Assembly: GCA_041936745.1 (NCBI GenBank)
Contig: JBHGWS010000140.1
Location: forward strand, 1 to 59,278
Length of the DNA stretch: 59,278 bases
Reading direction: 5' to 3'
Source of the DNA: Darwinibacter acetoxidans_A
GTDB taxonomy: Bacteria > Bacillota > Limnochordia > Darwinibacteriales > Darwinibacteriaceae
A model generated the notes under the pieces. The model had not been told where the DNA came from. It was given only the letters and a program-made list of their open reading frames with translations, and did no database searches. This document shows, piece after piece, positions 40,314 through 49,184 of the stretch. The position numbers and the translations under genes were made by a program. How positions within the stretch are numbered: the stretch's first letter is position 1; every line of letters begins with the position of its first letter.

Positions 40314-40742
40314 GACTACTTTTTTGTTTTCCCCCGGCCTGGTCAAGAATTCTTCTTTCGTGATCCCCATTAAATAAATAACCTTTTCTCCGCCGCCTGC
40401 CACTTTTCGCTGCAGGCGCCACTCCTTTTTAAAGCCTGCTTTTTTGTAACAGCGCAGGGCGGGGAAGTTAGTGGCGTAAACCCTCAGATAGACGCGGTTG
40501 AGGTTCATTTTTGTGAAGGCATGCTCTAAAAGTGTAAGCACGGCATCGGTCCCATAACCTTTGTTTTGCAGCCCGGCTTTAGGAATTTCAATCTTTAATT
40601 CGGCCTCGCCGCTCCGCCAAGCGATATGGTCTAATTCTATTTCCCCGATCGGTTTGTCCTCCAAAAGAACATCGTAGTGGACCCGGTAGCGGTGTGGCTT
40701 TGTGGCTTTTAACGCAATTTTCGCTCCCCTGATTAAAGACAT
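40311..40742 (-). CDS. GNAT family N-acetyltransferase
   Basis: 143 residues from ATG 40742, after GGGAG at eight bases. It matches the RimJ/RimL-type subgroup: the acetyl-CoA pyrophosphate loop is GLQNKGYGTDAV and the C-terminal motif is RVYATNFPALRCYKKAGFKKE. It acetylates an unknown amine, perhaps a protein N-terminus or polyamine. Its 3' end carries the terminator of this transcription unit. Confidence 0.83.
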   Translation of the reverse strand: MSLIRGAKIALKATKPHRYRVHYDVLLEDKPIGEIELDHIAWRSGEAELKIEIPKAGLQNKGYGTDAVLTLLEHAFTKMNLNRVYLRVYATNFPALRCYKKAGFKKEWRLQRKVAGGGEKVIYLMGITKEEFLTRPGENKKVV

Positions 40743-40845
40743 TTCTCCAACTCCCATAAAATTGAAATTAGCGACTTCAAGGCGTTTGAGAGATTCGTTA
40801 AATATGTTCTGGGGATAAGGGCCTAAGCCTGCAGGGAAATAAATC

Positions 40846-41658
40846 CTATCGCCGCCGGGCTAACCGATCGACCCAGCTTTGGGGGATTGTAAATTTACCC
40901 AAGAAGACCTCATCTTTGCCGCCCGGCCCGTGGCAGTCGGAACCGCCTGTCGGCGTCAGCTGCCATTGAGCCGCCAACTGCAGGAAAAAGTCCACCTGTT
41001 TTTGATCGTGGCTGGAGTGGACTACCTCCAGGCCGGCCAGGCCGGCATCAACTAAGGCGGGTAAAACCGCCAGGTCTTTGATTAAGCCCGGATGGGCTAA
41101 CACGGGTACGCCGTTTGCCTTTAAAATGCTTTTTACTGCCTGCGCGGGGTTTAGCTTATGCCTGGCTACATAAGCGGGGGCCTGCGGCGCTAGGTACTTT
41201 TCAAATGCCTCCTTCTTAGTCTGCACATATCCTCTGCTTTCTAGAGCAGAAGCGATATGGCTGCGGCTGACCACTCTTCCGTGGCCGAACTGCTCTACAT
41301 CGCCGTAAGAAATCCAAAGGCCCAGGTTATTCAATTTTTCCACGATTGACTCCGCCCGGGTAATCCGGTCACGGCGGGATTTTTCCAAAAGTTCTTGTAA
41401 GCCGGCATTGTTTTCATCGATCCAATAACCGAGAATGTGGATCTCTTCTCCTTGGGCGGAAAGGGTACTCAGCTCAATCCCGCTGATTACTTCCAACCCG
41501 GCAGGGGCATGTTTTTTGGCCTCGGCGATGCCTTGGGTAGTGTCGTGGTCCGTGATGGCAATTATCCTCAAAGAGTGTTCAAAAGCTTTTTGGACAACTT
41601 CTTTAGGTGTCCAAGTACCATCTGATTCTGTAGTGTGCAGATGTAGATCGGCTGCCAA
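40846..41658 (-). CDS. PHP-domain phosphoesterase
   Basis: 270 residues from TTG 41658, four bases after AAGGTGG. PHP metal motifs are DLHLHTTESDG at the N-terminus, IAITDHDTTQG near 40, ISGIELST near 68, LAHPG near 185 and GGSDCHG near 238. This is the YciV/RnmT-type family: E. coli YciV (RNase AM) removes 5' nucleotides from RNA, while others hydrolyse small nucleotides. It lies 13 bases after sigF, the usual end of the spoIIA cluster in Clostridia, though a sporulation role is not proven. Confidence 0.85.
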   Translation of the reverse strand: MAADLHLHTTESDGTWTPKEVVQKAFEHSLRIIAITDHDTTQGIAEAKKHAPAGLEVISGIELSTLSAQGEEIHILGYWIDENNAGLQELLEKSRRDRITRAESIVEKLNNLGLWISYGDVEQFGHGRVVSRSHIASALESRGYVQTKKEAFEKYLAPQAPAYVARHKLNPAQAVKSILKANGVPVLAHPGLIKDLAVLPALVDAGLAGLEVVHSSHDQKQVDFFLQLAAQWQLTPTGGSDCHGPGGKDEVFLGKFTIPQSWVDRLARRR

Positions 41659-41671
41659 AATACCACCTTCT

Positions 41672-42367
41672 TTAAAGTTCAAAGCGCAGTTGGCGGACAA
41701 TACGGGCTTCGATGCGGGAAACCTGCGCTTGGGAAATACCCAGCGTTTTGGCCACTTCCACTTGGCTTTTCTCCGCAAAGTACCTGAGTAAAATCAGCCG
41801 CCTGTCTTCCGCCGCCAGTTTTTGCAGGGCCTGTTTTAATAAAAAGCGCTCTTGATCGGGATTGACTGCCAAGAGTTCTTGGAATTCCGGACGTTCTTCT
41901 TCGCCGGCAACCTTTTCCTGCAGATAAAATACGGGAGCGACTGCCTCCAGGGCCGTCACCACCTCTTCTGCGGCGATCTGCAAATGTTCCGCCAGCTCCG
42001 AAATAGTGGGGGCCCTGCCCCACTTTTGCGTCAGCTGATCTTTGGCGCTGATTATTTCAGAAGCCAGCCTCCGCAAAGACCGGGCCACTTTGACGGGGGA
42101 AGTTTTGCGCAGCTGCTGTTTGATTTCCCCCATAATTTTAGGCACGGCGTAAGTTGAAAAACGGACATCGTAGCTTAAATCAAAATCCTTAATTGCCTTA
42201 ACCAGCCCTAAGCTGCCTATTTGAACTAAATCCTCGTATTCTATGCCTCTGTTTAAAAACCGCCTGACGATACTGAAAACCAAGGGGAGGTTTTCTTCTA
42301 CAAGGCGGTTTAAAGCTTTCCCATCACCTGCTTGCGAGCGGGCAATCAGCTTTCTGGTTTTATCCAT
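41672..42367 (-). CDS. sigF: RNA polymerase sigma-F (sporulation)
   Basis: 231 residues. Region 2 has FSIVRRFLNRGIEYEDLVQI and DLSYDVRFSTYAVPKIMGEI; region 3 KVARSLRRLASE; region 4 EKSQVEVAKTLGISQAQVSRIEA. It is the first forespore sigma factor, held inactive by SpoIIAB until SpoIIAA frees it. It lies 8 bases after spoIIAB. Close relatives sigma-G and sigma-B are excluded by the spoIIAA-AB context. Confidence 0.95.
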   Translation of the reverse strand: MDKTRKLIARSQAGDGKALNRLVEENLPLVFSIVRRFLNRGIEYEDLVQIGSLGLVKAIKDFDLSYDVRFSTYAVPKIMGEIKQQLRKTSPVKVARSLRRLASEIISAKDQLTQKWGRAPTISELAEHLQIAAEEVVTALEAVAPVFYLQEKVAGEEERPEFQELLAVNPDQERFLLKQALQKLAAEDRRLILLRYFAEKSQVEVAKTLGISQAQVSRIEARIVRQLRFEL

Positions 42368-42375
42368 GGCTGCAC

Positions 42376-42807
42376 CTAACTTTCCCGCCGCTTGACCTTT
42401 TTTATCATTTTCACTTTTGTACCTTCATTTGGTGTGGATGAGACCAAGACTTTATCCATGTATTCGAACATAAAGGTGAAACCTAACCCCATCCGCTCTT
42501 CGGGTAGGCTGCTGTAACCCGTTTCCTGCGCCTTTTCAATATCTTTAATGCCCCGGCCGAAGTCTTCCACAATTATTTCCAAAACTTCGCCGGCAGAAGA
42601 TGCGGAAACTTGAATAGTGCCTTCTTTTAAACTGTAACCATGAATGACCGAATTAGAAACAGCCTCGGAGACGGCCACTTTAATATCTTCCAGTTCATCC
42701 AGCGTCCAATCGAGCTGTGCAGCAAAAACCGCAACAGATGTCCGGGCGAAAGCCACGTTGCGCGTATCAGCGGGAAACTCCAGTTTGATCCAATTTGTCC
42801 CTGCCAT
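42376..42807 (-). CDS. spoIIAB: Anti-sigma F factor SpoIIAB
   Basis: 143 residues. GHKL-type kinase fold: the N-box AVSEAVSNSVIHGY, G1 EDFGRGIKD and G2 MGLGFTFM. It binds sigma-F and phosphorylates SpoIIAA on Ser. ATG 42807 follows AAGGAGG; the longer frame overlaps spoIIAA and is rejected. It lies 13 bases after spoIIAA and 8 before sigF. Confidence 0.96.
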   Translation of the reverse strand: MAGTNWIKLEFPADTRNVAFARTSVAVFAAQLDWTLDELEDIKVAVSEAVSNSVIHGYSLKEGTIQVSASSAGEVLEIIVEDFGRGIKDIEKAQETGYSSLPEERMGLGFTFMFEYMDKVLVSSTPNEGTKVKMIKKVKRRES

Positions 42808-42820
42808 TAAAGTCGCCTCC

Positions 42821-43159
42821 TTAGACCCTTTTAAGAATTTCTTGCGTAGAACTGCCAAATTCCGCTATTTTCTCCATACCGGAAAGTTTGAGTATGCGCT
42901 TGATTCGGGGGTTAGCCTGCACAAAGTAAAGGCGGCCGCCCCTGGCTTCCAGTTCCCGGTAGCGCCCCAATATTACTCCCAAACCGGAGCTGTCGATGAA
43001 AGACATTTCTTTGGCGTTAATAATTAAATGTTTCAGCTGGGGCCGGGCAGCGAAAGATCTGGCAACATCCTTTTTGAAAGCAGGCGAAGTATGCAGATCC
43101 AATTCTCCGCTCAGCGTGGCTATGAGTGCTTGTCCCGCTATTTCCAGGCTGTAGTGCAC
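42821..43159 (-). CDS. spoIIAA: Anti-anti-sigma factor SpoIIAA
   Basis: 112-residue STAS domain. The phosphorylated Ser is in the conserved FIDSSGLGVILGR (near 55-67). Dephosphorylated by SpoIIE it binds SpoIIAB and releases sigma-F in the forespore. GTG 43159 follows GGGAGGG. It lies 82 bases after dacF; the intervening stretch has an 8-base TGTCGACA palindrome at 43217-43224 that resembles a Spo0A box, too weak to annotate. Confidence 0.95.
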   Translation of the reverse strand: MHYSLEIAGQALIATLSGELDLHTSPAFKKDVARSFAARPQLKHLIINAKEMSFIDSSGLGVILGRYRELEARGGRLYFVQANPRIKRILKLSGMEKIAEFGSSTQEILKRV

Positions 43160-43241
43160 GGTTTTCCCTCCCGTTTTGATTTAGGGACACTGTTCTAGGC
43201 AGGGCGGCCGTTTACCTGTCGACAAAAGGGCCCGAAACTTA

Positions 43242-44387
43242 TCAAAATACTGCTTGGGCCAGTAGGCGCCCCAAGCGGAAGATTAAGACGCTTAACTTGG
43301 CCTTTTTGACAGCCGTCCCGGTTACAATGGCCCCGGCCCCGATTTGTTCGTCGCCGTAAAAGGCCGTAATGGTGCCTACAACCGTGCCTTGACTCAGGGG
43401 TGGGCGTAAGCCGGGCTCGATCTCAACCACCGTTTTCAGATCTACTTCTTTTCCCCGCTCCACTGTTACGTAAAAGTCGTCTTTCAGCACCACATCTCCT
43501 CTCATCGGTTCGCCTGCCGCGCAGTGGAGTGCACCCACAACTGCATCTTTGCCATAAAGCTCTACGCTTTGGTATTTCCGAAAACCGTAATCCAAAAGCG
43601 CCCTTGCATCCGTTTCACGGTCGGCTTCATCTTTATTGCCTAAGGTAACGGCCAACAAACGCAGTTGATCCCTTTTGGCCGTTGCCGCAAGGCAGTAGCC
43701 CGCCTTTGTTGTAAAGCCGGTTTTCAAGCCGTCTACGCCATAGTAGCGGCGTAAAAGGCGGTTGGCATTCCAAAGCACGGGGATCCCGGTGGTTTCCGGC
43801 CGCATGGTGTATTCGTAGGTGGAGACAAACTCCATCAGTTTGGGCACCGTTAAAGCATGCCTGGCTAAAACACCCACATCTTGGGCACTCATTAGATTTT
43901 CTTCCCCGTTTTCCTCCGGCAGGCCGGAAGAATTGTAATACTTGGTTGCGCTTAAACCGAGCTCTTGGGCCCGCTGATTCATTACTGCGACGAACTTTTC
44001 TTCACTGCCCGCTAAAAACTCCGCAACCGCAACGCAGGCATCGTTGGCAGACCCGACTGCAATAGCGAAAAGCATTGTTTCTAAATCAAACTCTTCGCCC
44101 GCTTCCAGCCAAATCCGGGTACCCCGCTTGGAAGCGGCGTAGGGGCTGGCGGTGATGATATCGCTTAAGGCGACTTCCTCCCGCGCTAGAGCCTCCAGGG
44201 CTAAAACTAACGTCATCAGCTTGGAGATGCTGGCAACCGGCAGTTGTTCAGTGCTGTTTTCTGCAAAAAAAATGCGGCCGCTGTAAGGATCCATTAAAAG
44301 AGCGGCTTTTCCCTTCAGCTCCAAGGCAGCCGCCGGGCCTGCCAAAGCAAAAATTACCAAGACAGTAAGCCAAAACCTCACTCGCAC
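43242..44387 (-). CDS. dacF: D-alanyl-D-alanine carboxypeptidase DacF (penicillin-binding protein)
   Basis: 381 residues. A signal peptide (1-21, ending GPAAA) is followed by the S11 peptidase with SISK (catalytic Ser-x-x-Lys), SAND (Ser-x-Asn) and KTGFT. A beta-rich C-terminal domain follows from about 270 and an amphipathic end, as in DacF/PBP5-type proteins anchored to the outer face of the membrane. It trims peptidoglycan stem peptides, in DacF's case of the forespore. GTG 44387 follows AGGGGG. It precedes spoIIAA, as in Bacillus. Confidence 0.93.
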   Translation of the reverse strand: MRVRFWLTVLVIFALAGPAAALELKGKAALLMDPYSGRIFFAENSTEQLPVASISKLMTLVLALEALAREEVALSDIITASPYAASKRGTRIWLEAGEEFDLETMLFAIAVGSANDACVAVAEFLAGSEEKFVAVMNQRAQELGLSATKYYNSSGLPEENGEENLMSAQDVGVLARHALTVPKLMEFVSTYEYTMRPETTGIPVLWNANRLLRRYYGVDGLKTGFTTKAGYCLAATAKRDQLRLLAVTLGNKDEADRETDARALLDYGFRKYQSVELYGKDAVVGALHCAAGEPMRGDVVLKDDFYVTVERGKEVDLKTVVEIEPGLRPPLSQGTVVGTITAFYGDEQIGAGAIVTGTAVKKAKLSVLIFRLGRLLAQAVF

Positions 44388-44435
44388 TTGAAAATCCCCC
44401 TTCCCTATTAAATAAATATGGGGGACATTTCGCTA

Positions 44436-45761
44436 TTATACGTCTTTGGCGGTGATTCTTGCCTTGATTAAAGGGGCTTTTTCGGGCTGATCCGTGCCGA
44501 TTGTAAAGGCCGAAGCGGCCAGCGGCATGGTTTTTTCTAAAAGTTTTTCTCTGTTGGCGTATAAAACCGCCAGCGTTTCTCCTTTTTGAACCTGCTGGCC
44601 CACCTCTTTTTTCAGCACGATACCCACGGCTGAATCAACTTTTTCATCTTTGGTTTTCCTGCCGGCGCCCAGTTGTCTTGCGGCAATACCCAGGCTCACA
44701 GGATCTATGCTTTTTAGATAACCGGCAGCTTCCGCTTTAACCGCCATCTCAAACTCCGCTTGGGGAAGCAGCGTTAGATCTTCAATGACGCGGGGATTGC
44801 CCCCCTGCGCCTCGATGAGTTCCCCAAACTTTTCCAGTGCCGCTCCGTTCTCCAATTTTTCTCTCAAAAGGCTGCGGGCCTCTTCCCTGTCTGCCGCTGC
44901 CCGCGCCATAAGCACCATTTCCGCCGCCAGCATTAGGGAAAGCTCCGTTAAATTAACCGGGCCTGCCCCGCCTAAAGTTAAAATGGCTTCTTTTACTTCT
45001 AAAGCATTGCCGATAGCCCTGCCTAACGGCTGGTTCATGTCCGTAACTAAGGCTGTGGTTTCTTTTTGGGCCAAGGTGCCGATTTTAACCATCGTCTCCG
45101 CCAGCTCTTTTGCTTCCGGCAGAGTTTTCATAAAAGCGCCCGTCCCCGTTTTTACATCCAAAACAAACCCGTCGGCACCGGCAGCAATTTTTTTACTCAT
45201 AATGGAAGAGGCAATCATGGGGATCGATTCTACTGTGGCGGTCACGTCGCGCAGCGCATACAAAAGTTTATCCGCCGGAGCCAACTGCCCCGTCTGCGCC
45301 ACAATGCTTACGCCGATTGTGTTAACCTGGTTGATGAATTCCTTGGGCGTAAGTTCTACTCGATACCCCGGAATACTTTCCAGCTTATCCACTGTCCCGC
45401 CCGTATGGCCCAAGCTGCGGCCCGACATTTTCGCCACGGGCACGCCTAAGCTGGCGACAAGGGGGGCAGTAATTAAAGTTGTCGTATCCCCTACCCCGCC
45501 GGTGGAATGCTTATCTACTTTGATCCCCCTAATTTCGGCAAGATCCAAAGTCTCGCCGGAATGAGCCATCAGTAAAGTGAGATCGGTGATTTCTGCCGGT
45601 TCCATGCCCACAAAGTAGACGGCCATGGCAAAGGCCGCCATTTGATAATCGGGGATGGAGCCGGCAAGATAACCTTCGATCAGGTAGGCCAGCTCTTTTT
45701 GGCTTAAACGCCCACCGTTTCTTTTTTTGCGGATTAAATCAACTGCCTCCATCAAACTCAC
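44436..45761 (-). CDS. pdp: Pyrimidine-nucleoside phosphorylase
   Basis: 441 residues of the thymidine/pyrimidine phosphorylase family. KHSTGGVGDTTTL near residues 82-94 is the phosphate loop; SGRSLGHTGGTVDKLESI is diagnostic. It cleaves uridine, thymidine or deoxyuridine with phosphate to base and (deoxy)ribose-1-phosphate. It overlaps deoB by 4 bases; deoB takes the sugar phosphate on, so the two make one salvage pathway. It lies between deoB and dacF. Confidence 0.95.
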   Translation of the reverse strand: MSLMEAVDLIRKKRNGGRLSQKELAYLIEGYLAGSIPDYQMAAFAMAVYFVGMEPAEITDLTLLMAHSGETLDLAEIRGIKVDKHSTGGVGDTTTLITAPLVASLGVPVAKMSGRSLGHTGGTVDKLESIPGYRVELTPKEFINQVNTIGVSIVAQTGQLAPADKLLYALRDVTATVESIPMIASSIMSKKIAAGADGFVLDVKTGTGAFMKTLPEAKELAETMVKIGTLAQKETTALVTDMNQPLGRAIGNALEVKEAILTLGGAGPVNLTELSLMLAAEMVLMARAAADREEARSLLREKLENGAALEKFGELIEAQGGNPRVIEDLTLLPQAEFEMAVKAEAAGYLKSIDPVSLGIAARQLGAGRKTKDEKVDSAVGIVLKKEVGQQVQKGETLAVLYANREKLLEKTMPLAASAFTIGTDQPEKAPLIKARITAKDV

Positions 45762-46936
45762 CTCTCGCTTGGCATAATTTCTTTCAAGAAGCTCTCTCCC
45801 GCGGTTTCAAATTCCACATCAAAAAACTCAGCTACACTTTTGGCAACATCTGCGAAAGTTTTCCTCACCCCTAAAGGCCCGGGCTTTATTTTTTCCCCGA
45901 CTACTAAAAGGGGGACGTATTCCCGGGAATGATCGGTACCCGGGGTCGTCGGATCACAGCCGTGATCCGCAGTAATAATCAGCAGATCCTCCTCTTGGAG
46001 CGCCCCTAAAATTTCGGGCAGGCGCCGATCGAATTCCTCCAGGCCCCCTGCATAACCCAACGGATCATTGCGGTGGCCCCACAGCATATCAAAATCAACG
46101 AGGTTGGCAAAAATTAAGCATTCTTCCTCTTTTTGTGCCAAAAGTTTTAAAACCCCGTCCACAATTTCCCCGTTGTTTTTCCCCGCCACATTTTCACTAA
46201 TGCCCCGGCCCGCAAAAATATCGGCAATTTTCCCAACACCGTAAACAGGAATTTGAGCTGTGGTTAAGGCATCTAACACGGTAGGCCCGATCGGTGCCAG
46301 GCTGAAGTCTCGGCGGTTAGCCGTGCGCTTGAAGCTGCCCGGTTCGCCCAAAAAAGGCCTGGCGATCACGCGGCCCACGGCATGATCCCCCTGCAGGATG
46401 TCCCTGGCTGCGCAAGACCACTTATACAGGGTTGCCGGCGGCACTATTTTTTCATGGGCGGCGATTTGAAATACACTGTCCGCCGAAGTGTAGACAATGG
46501 GATAACCCGTTGCCAGATGCTCTTTGCCCAACTCTTCGATAATTACGGTACCGGAAGCGGGGTAATTGGCCAGTGTCCGCCTGCCGATTTTCTTTTCAAA
46601 TTCCAAAATGATTTCTTTGGGAAACCCCTGGGGGTAAGTGGGGAAAGGCCTGTCTAAAATTAAACCGGCCAGCTCCCAATGCCCCGTTGTCGTATCTTTG
46701 CCGGCAGATAGTTCAGCCATTTTTCCCCAGGCGGCTTTAGGATTTTCCGCCGGCGGTACTCCTTCGACCGGAATAATATTGCCTAATCCTAATTTTTGTG
46801 AATTAGGCATCCTAAGGCCGGCAACGGCTGCAGCTACATTGCCTAAAGTATTGCTCCCCTCATCGCCGTAAAGGTGGGCGTCAGGCAGTTCGCCAACCCC
46901 CACGCTGTCTAGGACTAATATAATTGTTCGTTTCAT
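45758..46936 (-). CDS. deoB: Phosphopentomutase
   Basis: 392 residues of the alkaline-phosphatase superfamily. Metal-binding motifs are LDSVGVGELPD at the N-terminus and ITADHGCDP ... GTDHSREYVP at about 325-345; the phospho-acceptor Thr is in GKDTTTGHWE near 80. It converts ribose-1-phosphate or deoxyribose-1-phosphate to the 5-phosphate. It overlaps xerD and pdp by 4 bases each. Confidence 0.96.
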   Translation of the reverse strand: MKRTIILVLDSVGVGELPDAHLYGDEGSNTLGNVAAAVAGLRMPNSQKLGLGNIIPVEGVPPAENPKAAWGKMAELSAGKDTTTGHWELAGLILDRPFPTYPQGFPKEIILEFEKKIGRRTLANYPASGTVIIEELGKEHLATGYPIVYTSADSVFQIAAHEKIVPPATLYKWSCAARDILQGDHAVGRVIARPFLGEPGSFKRTANRRDFSLAPIGPTVLDALTTAQIPVYGVGKIADIFAGRGISENVAGKNNGEIVDGVLKLLAQKEEECLIFANLVDFDMLWGHRNDPLGYAGGLEEFDRRLPEILGALQEEDLLIITADHGCDPTTPGTDHSREYVPLLVVGEKIKPGPLGVRKTFADVAKSVAEFFDVEFETAGESFLKEIMPSER

Positions 46937-47844
46937 TCCTCTTCCTCCTTTAGGCGGCCTCTGGGGTGGGCAGCGAGAAAAACTGAACGCAGCCGGCCCT
47001 TATCCAAGTGCGTGTAAATTTGGGTCGTTGAAATGTCCACATGGCCCAGCATTTCCTGAACTGCCCGCAGATCTGCTCCCCCCCGCAGTAGATGTGTGGC
47101 AAAGGAGTGCCTGAGCATGTGGGGGGAAATATTTTTTTCAATCCCCGCTTGGACAGCCCACTTTTTGCTGATCTTCCAAAATCCCTGCCTGGTGAGGCGG
47201 TTACCCCTGGTGTTTAAAAACAAAGCCGGTTCTTTGGGGTTTTTCAAAAGCTTCGGCCGGGCGTACTCTGTATATTTTTCCACCGCTTTTAGAGCATGGC
47301 TGCCTAAGGGTACAATGCGTTCTTTGCTGCCCTTGCCCCAACAGCGTACAAAGCCCAACTCGTCCACATCACCAACATCCAATCCCACCAACTCCGAGAC
47401 GCGCAGCCCAGAGCCGTATAAAACTTCCAGCATGGCCCGATCCCTATAGCCAGTGGGCTTGTCCAAGGCCGGCGCTTCTAAAAGTGCCGCGGTTTCTTCT
47501 TTTGTTAAAATTTTAGGCAGTTGCAAACCCCGCCGGGGCGCCGTTAGATAGTCGCAAGGGTTTTCATCAGCTTTCCCTTCATCGATTAGATAAGCAAAAA
47601 AGCCCCGGATGGAAGCAACTTTGCGCGACCTGGTACTGGGGGCTAAAGCTTGGCCGCCCAAGCTTTCTAAAAACCCCGTAACATCCTCTTCCGTAGCCTC
47701 CCGCCAGTAAGAGCGGATTTTGGCCAGGTAGGCCCTGAATTGGTGCAGATCTGTACTGTAGGCCTGGACGCTGTTAGCGGCCAGCCCTTTTTCAATGCGC
47801 AGAAAGGCCAGGTATTCCTCTATCGATCGAGAAGAAACAGCCAA
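46933..47844 (-). CDS. xerD: Tyrosine recombinase XerD
   Basis: 303 residues. N-terminal SAM-like core-binding domain (1-90); catalytic residues are Arg in GSGLRVSELVG, Lys in GKGSKERIVP, the HMLRHSFATHLL His-x-x-Arg, His in MLGHVDISTTQ and nucleophile Tyr in IYTHL. It resolves chromosome dimers at dif with XerC. Its position before deoB matches the ripX/xerD locus of Bacillus. TTG 47844 follows AGGAGGG. It lies 11 bases after spoIIM. Confidence 0.95.
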   Translation of the reverse strand: MAVSSRSIEEYLAFLRIEKGLAANSVQAYSTDLHQFRAYLAKIRSYWREATEEDVTGFLESLGGQALAPSTRSRKVASIRGFFAYLIDEGKADENPCDYLTAPRRGLQLPKILTKEETAALLEAPALDKPTGYRDRAMLEVLYGSGLRVSELVGLDVGDVDELGFVRCWGKGSKERIVPLGSHALKAVEKYTEYARPKLLKNPKEPALFLNTRGNRLTRQGFWKISKKWAVQAGIEKNISPHMLRHSFATHLLRGGADLRAVQEMLGHVDISTTQIYTHLDKGRLRSVFLAAHPRGRLKEEEE

Positions 47845-47855
47845 AGTAAACCCTC

Positions 47856-48500
47856 CTAGATCAGATAACCGCTTGTTAGGTGGATAAAGATGGGCGTTAA
47901 ATAGATTTCAATTAAAGCGGCCAAAACCAGCATGATACTGCTGCAGAGAGACAAAAACGTTGTACTGGCGAATTGGCCGTAAATGCTTTCCTTAGAGAGG
48001 CCCAGGAGTTTGCGAAAGGCAGTTGAAGCAAATGAAAGAGAGCCCGCGGCGCTGACCAATAAAGCCGGTACGATCAATAAATTGTGGGGCAGGATGGAAG
48101 TGGTGGAGATAATTAAACCGTTAATTACGGCATCCTGCACCAAAAAACCTATGGTAAAGCCCAGGACGAAACCTCTTAAAAAAACTACGCCCAGAATTAA
48201 AGGGGAGCCGATAACTGAGAGGCCTAGGACAAACAAAAGCCCGCTTGTTTTTAAGATGTTGTCTAAAATTCCCCGATAAACAATTTCGCCCCGGGGTGAA
48301 TCCGCGGCGTTGCCTTTATGCAACGCCGTATACACACTGCCCAAGTAATTCGTCAGATCAGCCTTCTGCTCCCCGGAAAGCTTTTGGGTAGCTACTGCCC
48401 CGCCTGCCAAACCGGCAGTAAACAGAATAATTAAAGCCAGATAAAGGGACAAGTGGCGGTTGAAGTATTTTACGATCAGCTCGCCTAAAGCACCGGCCAT
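47856..48500 (-). CDS. spoIIM: Stage II sporulation protein M
   Basis: About 214 residues with five membrane helices. The GSPLILGVVFLRGFVLGFTIG segment and IISTTSILPHNLLIVPALLV are typical SpoIIM features. It works with SpoIID and SpoIIP in peptidoglycan degradation during engulfment. ATG 48500 is chosen, about 11 bases after AGAGGTGA; an in-frame GTG at 48515 overlaps that site. A sigma-E-like promoter lies upstream, as in Bacillus where spoIIM is controlled by sigma-E. Confidence 0.92.
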   Translation of the reverse strand: MAGALGELIVKYFNRHLSLYLALIILFTAGLAGGAVATQKLSGEQKADLTNYLGSVYTALHKGNAADSPRGEIVYRGILDNILKTSGLLFVLGLSVIGSPLILGVVFLRGFVLGFTIGFLVQDAVINGLIISTTSILPHNLLIVPALLVSAAGSLSFASTAFRKLLGLSKESIYGQFASTTFLSLCSSIMLVLAALIEIYLTPIFIHLTSGYLI

Positions 48501-48534
48501 AAACAAAGCACTCACCTCTTATTAGCATTACCCA

Positions 48535-48561
48535 ATTTTATGCTTATTTCGGCCTGTTTAT
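48535..48561 (-). promoter_or_regulatory. Sigma-E-like promoter of spoIIM
   Basis: On the minus strand, ATA (48559-48561, within CATA) and CATAAAAT (48535-48542) have a 16-base spacer, matching the ATA-N16-CATACANT mother-cell pattern. It partly overlaps the end of the neighbouring gene's 3' region. Confidence 0.6.
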
Positions 48562-48562
48562 G

Positions 48563-49180
48563 TTAAGCGAGATGTGCTGTGGAGTTTAAGGTAATTACCT
48601 GCCAAGGGCACTCTTCGTTCTCCCCGCGGTAGAAAAATTCGGAAATCCCCGTATTAAAAAGCCTGATGCAGTGGGATTTTTCCAAAGGAATATGTAAAAG
48701 CGAGGCGATGTTCCAGCGGAAGCAGCCGCCGTGGCCGACCACAAGCACTGTTTGGCCTTGATGTCTGCTGACAAAATCTCTGAGTGCCGCCTGGAAACGC
48801 ACAACCACTTCCCCGGGCAGTTCTGCCCCCGGTATTCTGGTATGCAGGCTGTCTTTTTGGCGCGCCCGGTAAAGTTCGCCGTAGTTTTCCTGAACTTCGG
48901 TTCGGGTTAAGCCCTCCCAAAGGCCAAAAGCTATTTCCCTCAGCCTGGGATCAGTCTTTGGTTTCAGGTTGTGGTGGCGGGAAATTTCCTTGGCCGTCAG
49001 CAGTGCCCTTTTTAAATCGCTGCTGTAGGCGGCATCAATTTTTCTGCCTGCCAAAAACTCTCCCGTCCTTTTTGCCTGTTCAAGGCCTAATTCGGAAAGA
49101 GGGCTGTCTTCCTGGCCTTGGTAACGCATCTCTTGGTTCCAAATTGTTTCTCCGTGCCTTACAAAGATTAGTCTAGTCAT
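48563..49180 (-). CDS. Histidine phosphatase family protein (GpmB/CobC-like)
   Basis: 205 residues of the phosphoglycerate mutase-like branch. The phospho-His is in IFVRHGETIWN near residue 9; the second catalytic His is in VVGHGGCFRWN near 150. The size and RYQGQEDSPLSELGLEQA resemble broad-specificity GpmB or alpha-ribazole phosphatase CobC. No cobalamin genes are in the window, so a general phosphatase is likelier. It lies 4 bases after EndoQ. Confidence 0.85.
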   Translation of the reverse strand: MTRLIFVRHGETIWNQEMRYQGQEDSPLSELGLEQAKRTGEFLAGRKIDAAYSSDLKRALLTAKEISRHHNLKPKTDPRLREIAFGLWEGLTRTEVQENYGELYRARQKDSLHTRIPGAELPGEVVVRFQAALRDFVSRHQGQTVLVVGHGGCFRWNIASLLHIPLEKSHCIRLFNTGISEFFYRGENEECPWQVITLNSTAHLA

Positions 49181-49184
49181 TTTG

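Noticed and set aside
40150..40422. 91-residue extension of the ExbB frame
   Set aside because: No membrane signal or family similarity, strong ribosome site at ATG 40149, and it overlaps the GNAT gene on the same strand.
43217..43224. TGTCGACA as a Spo0A box before spoIIAA
   Set aside because: Only an 8-base palindrome with one difference from TGTCGAA and no recognisable sigma-H promoter at the right distance. Too weak to annotate.
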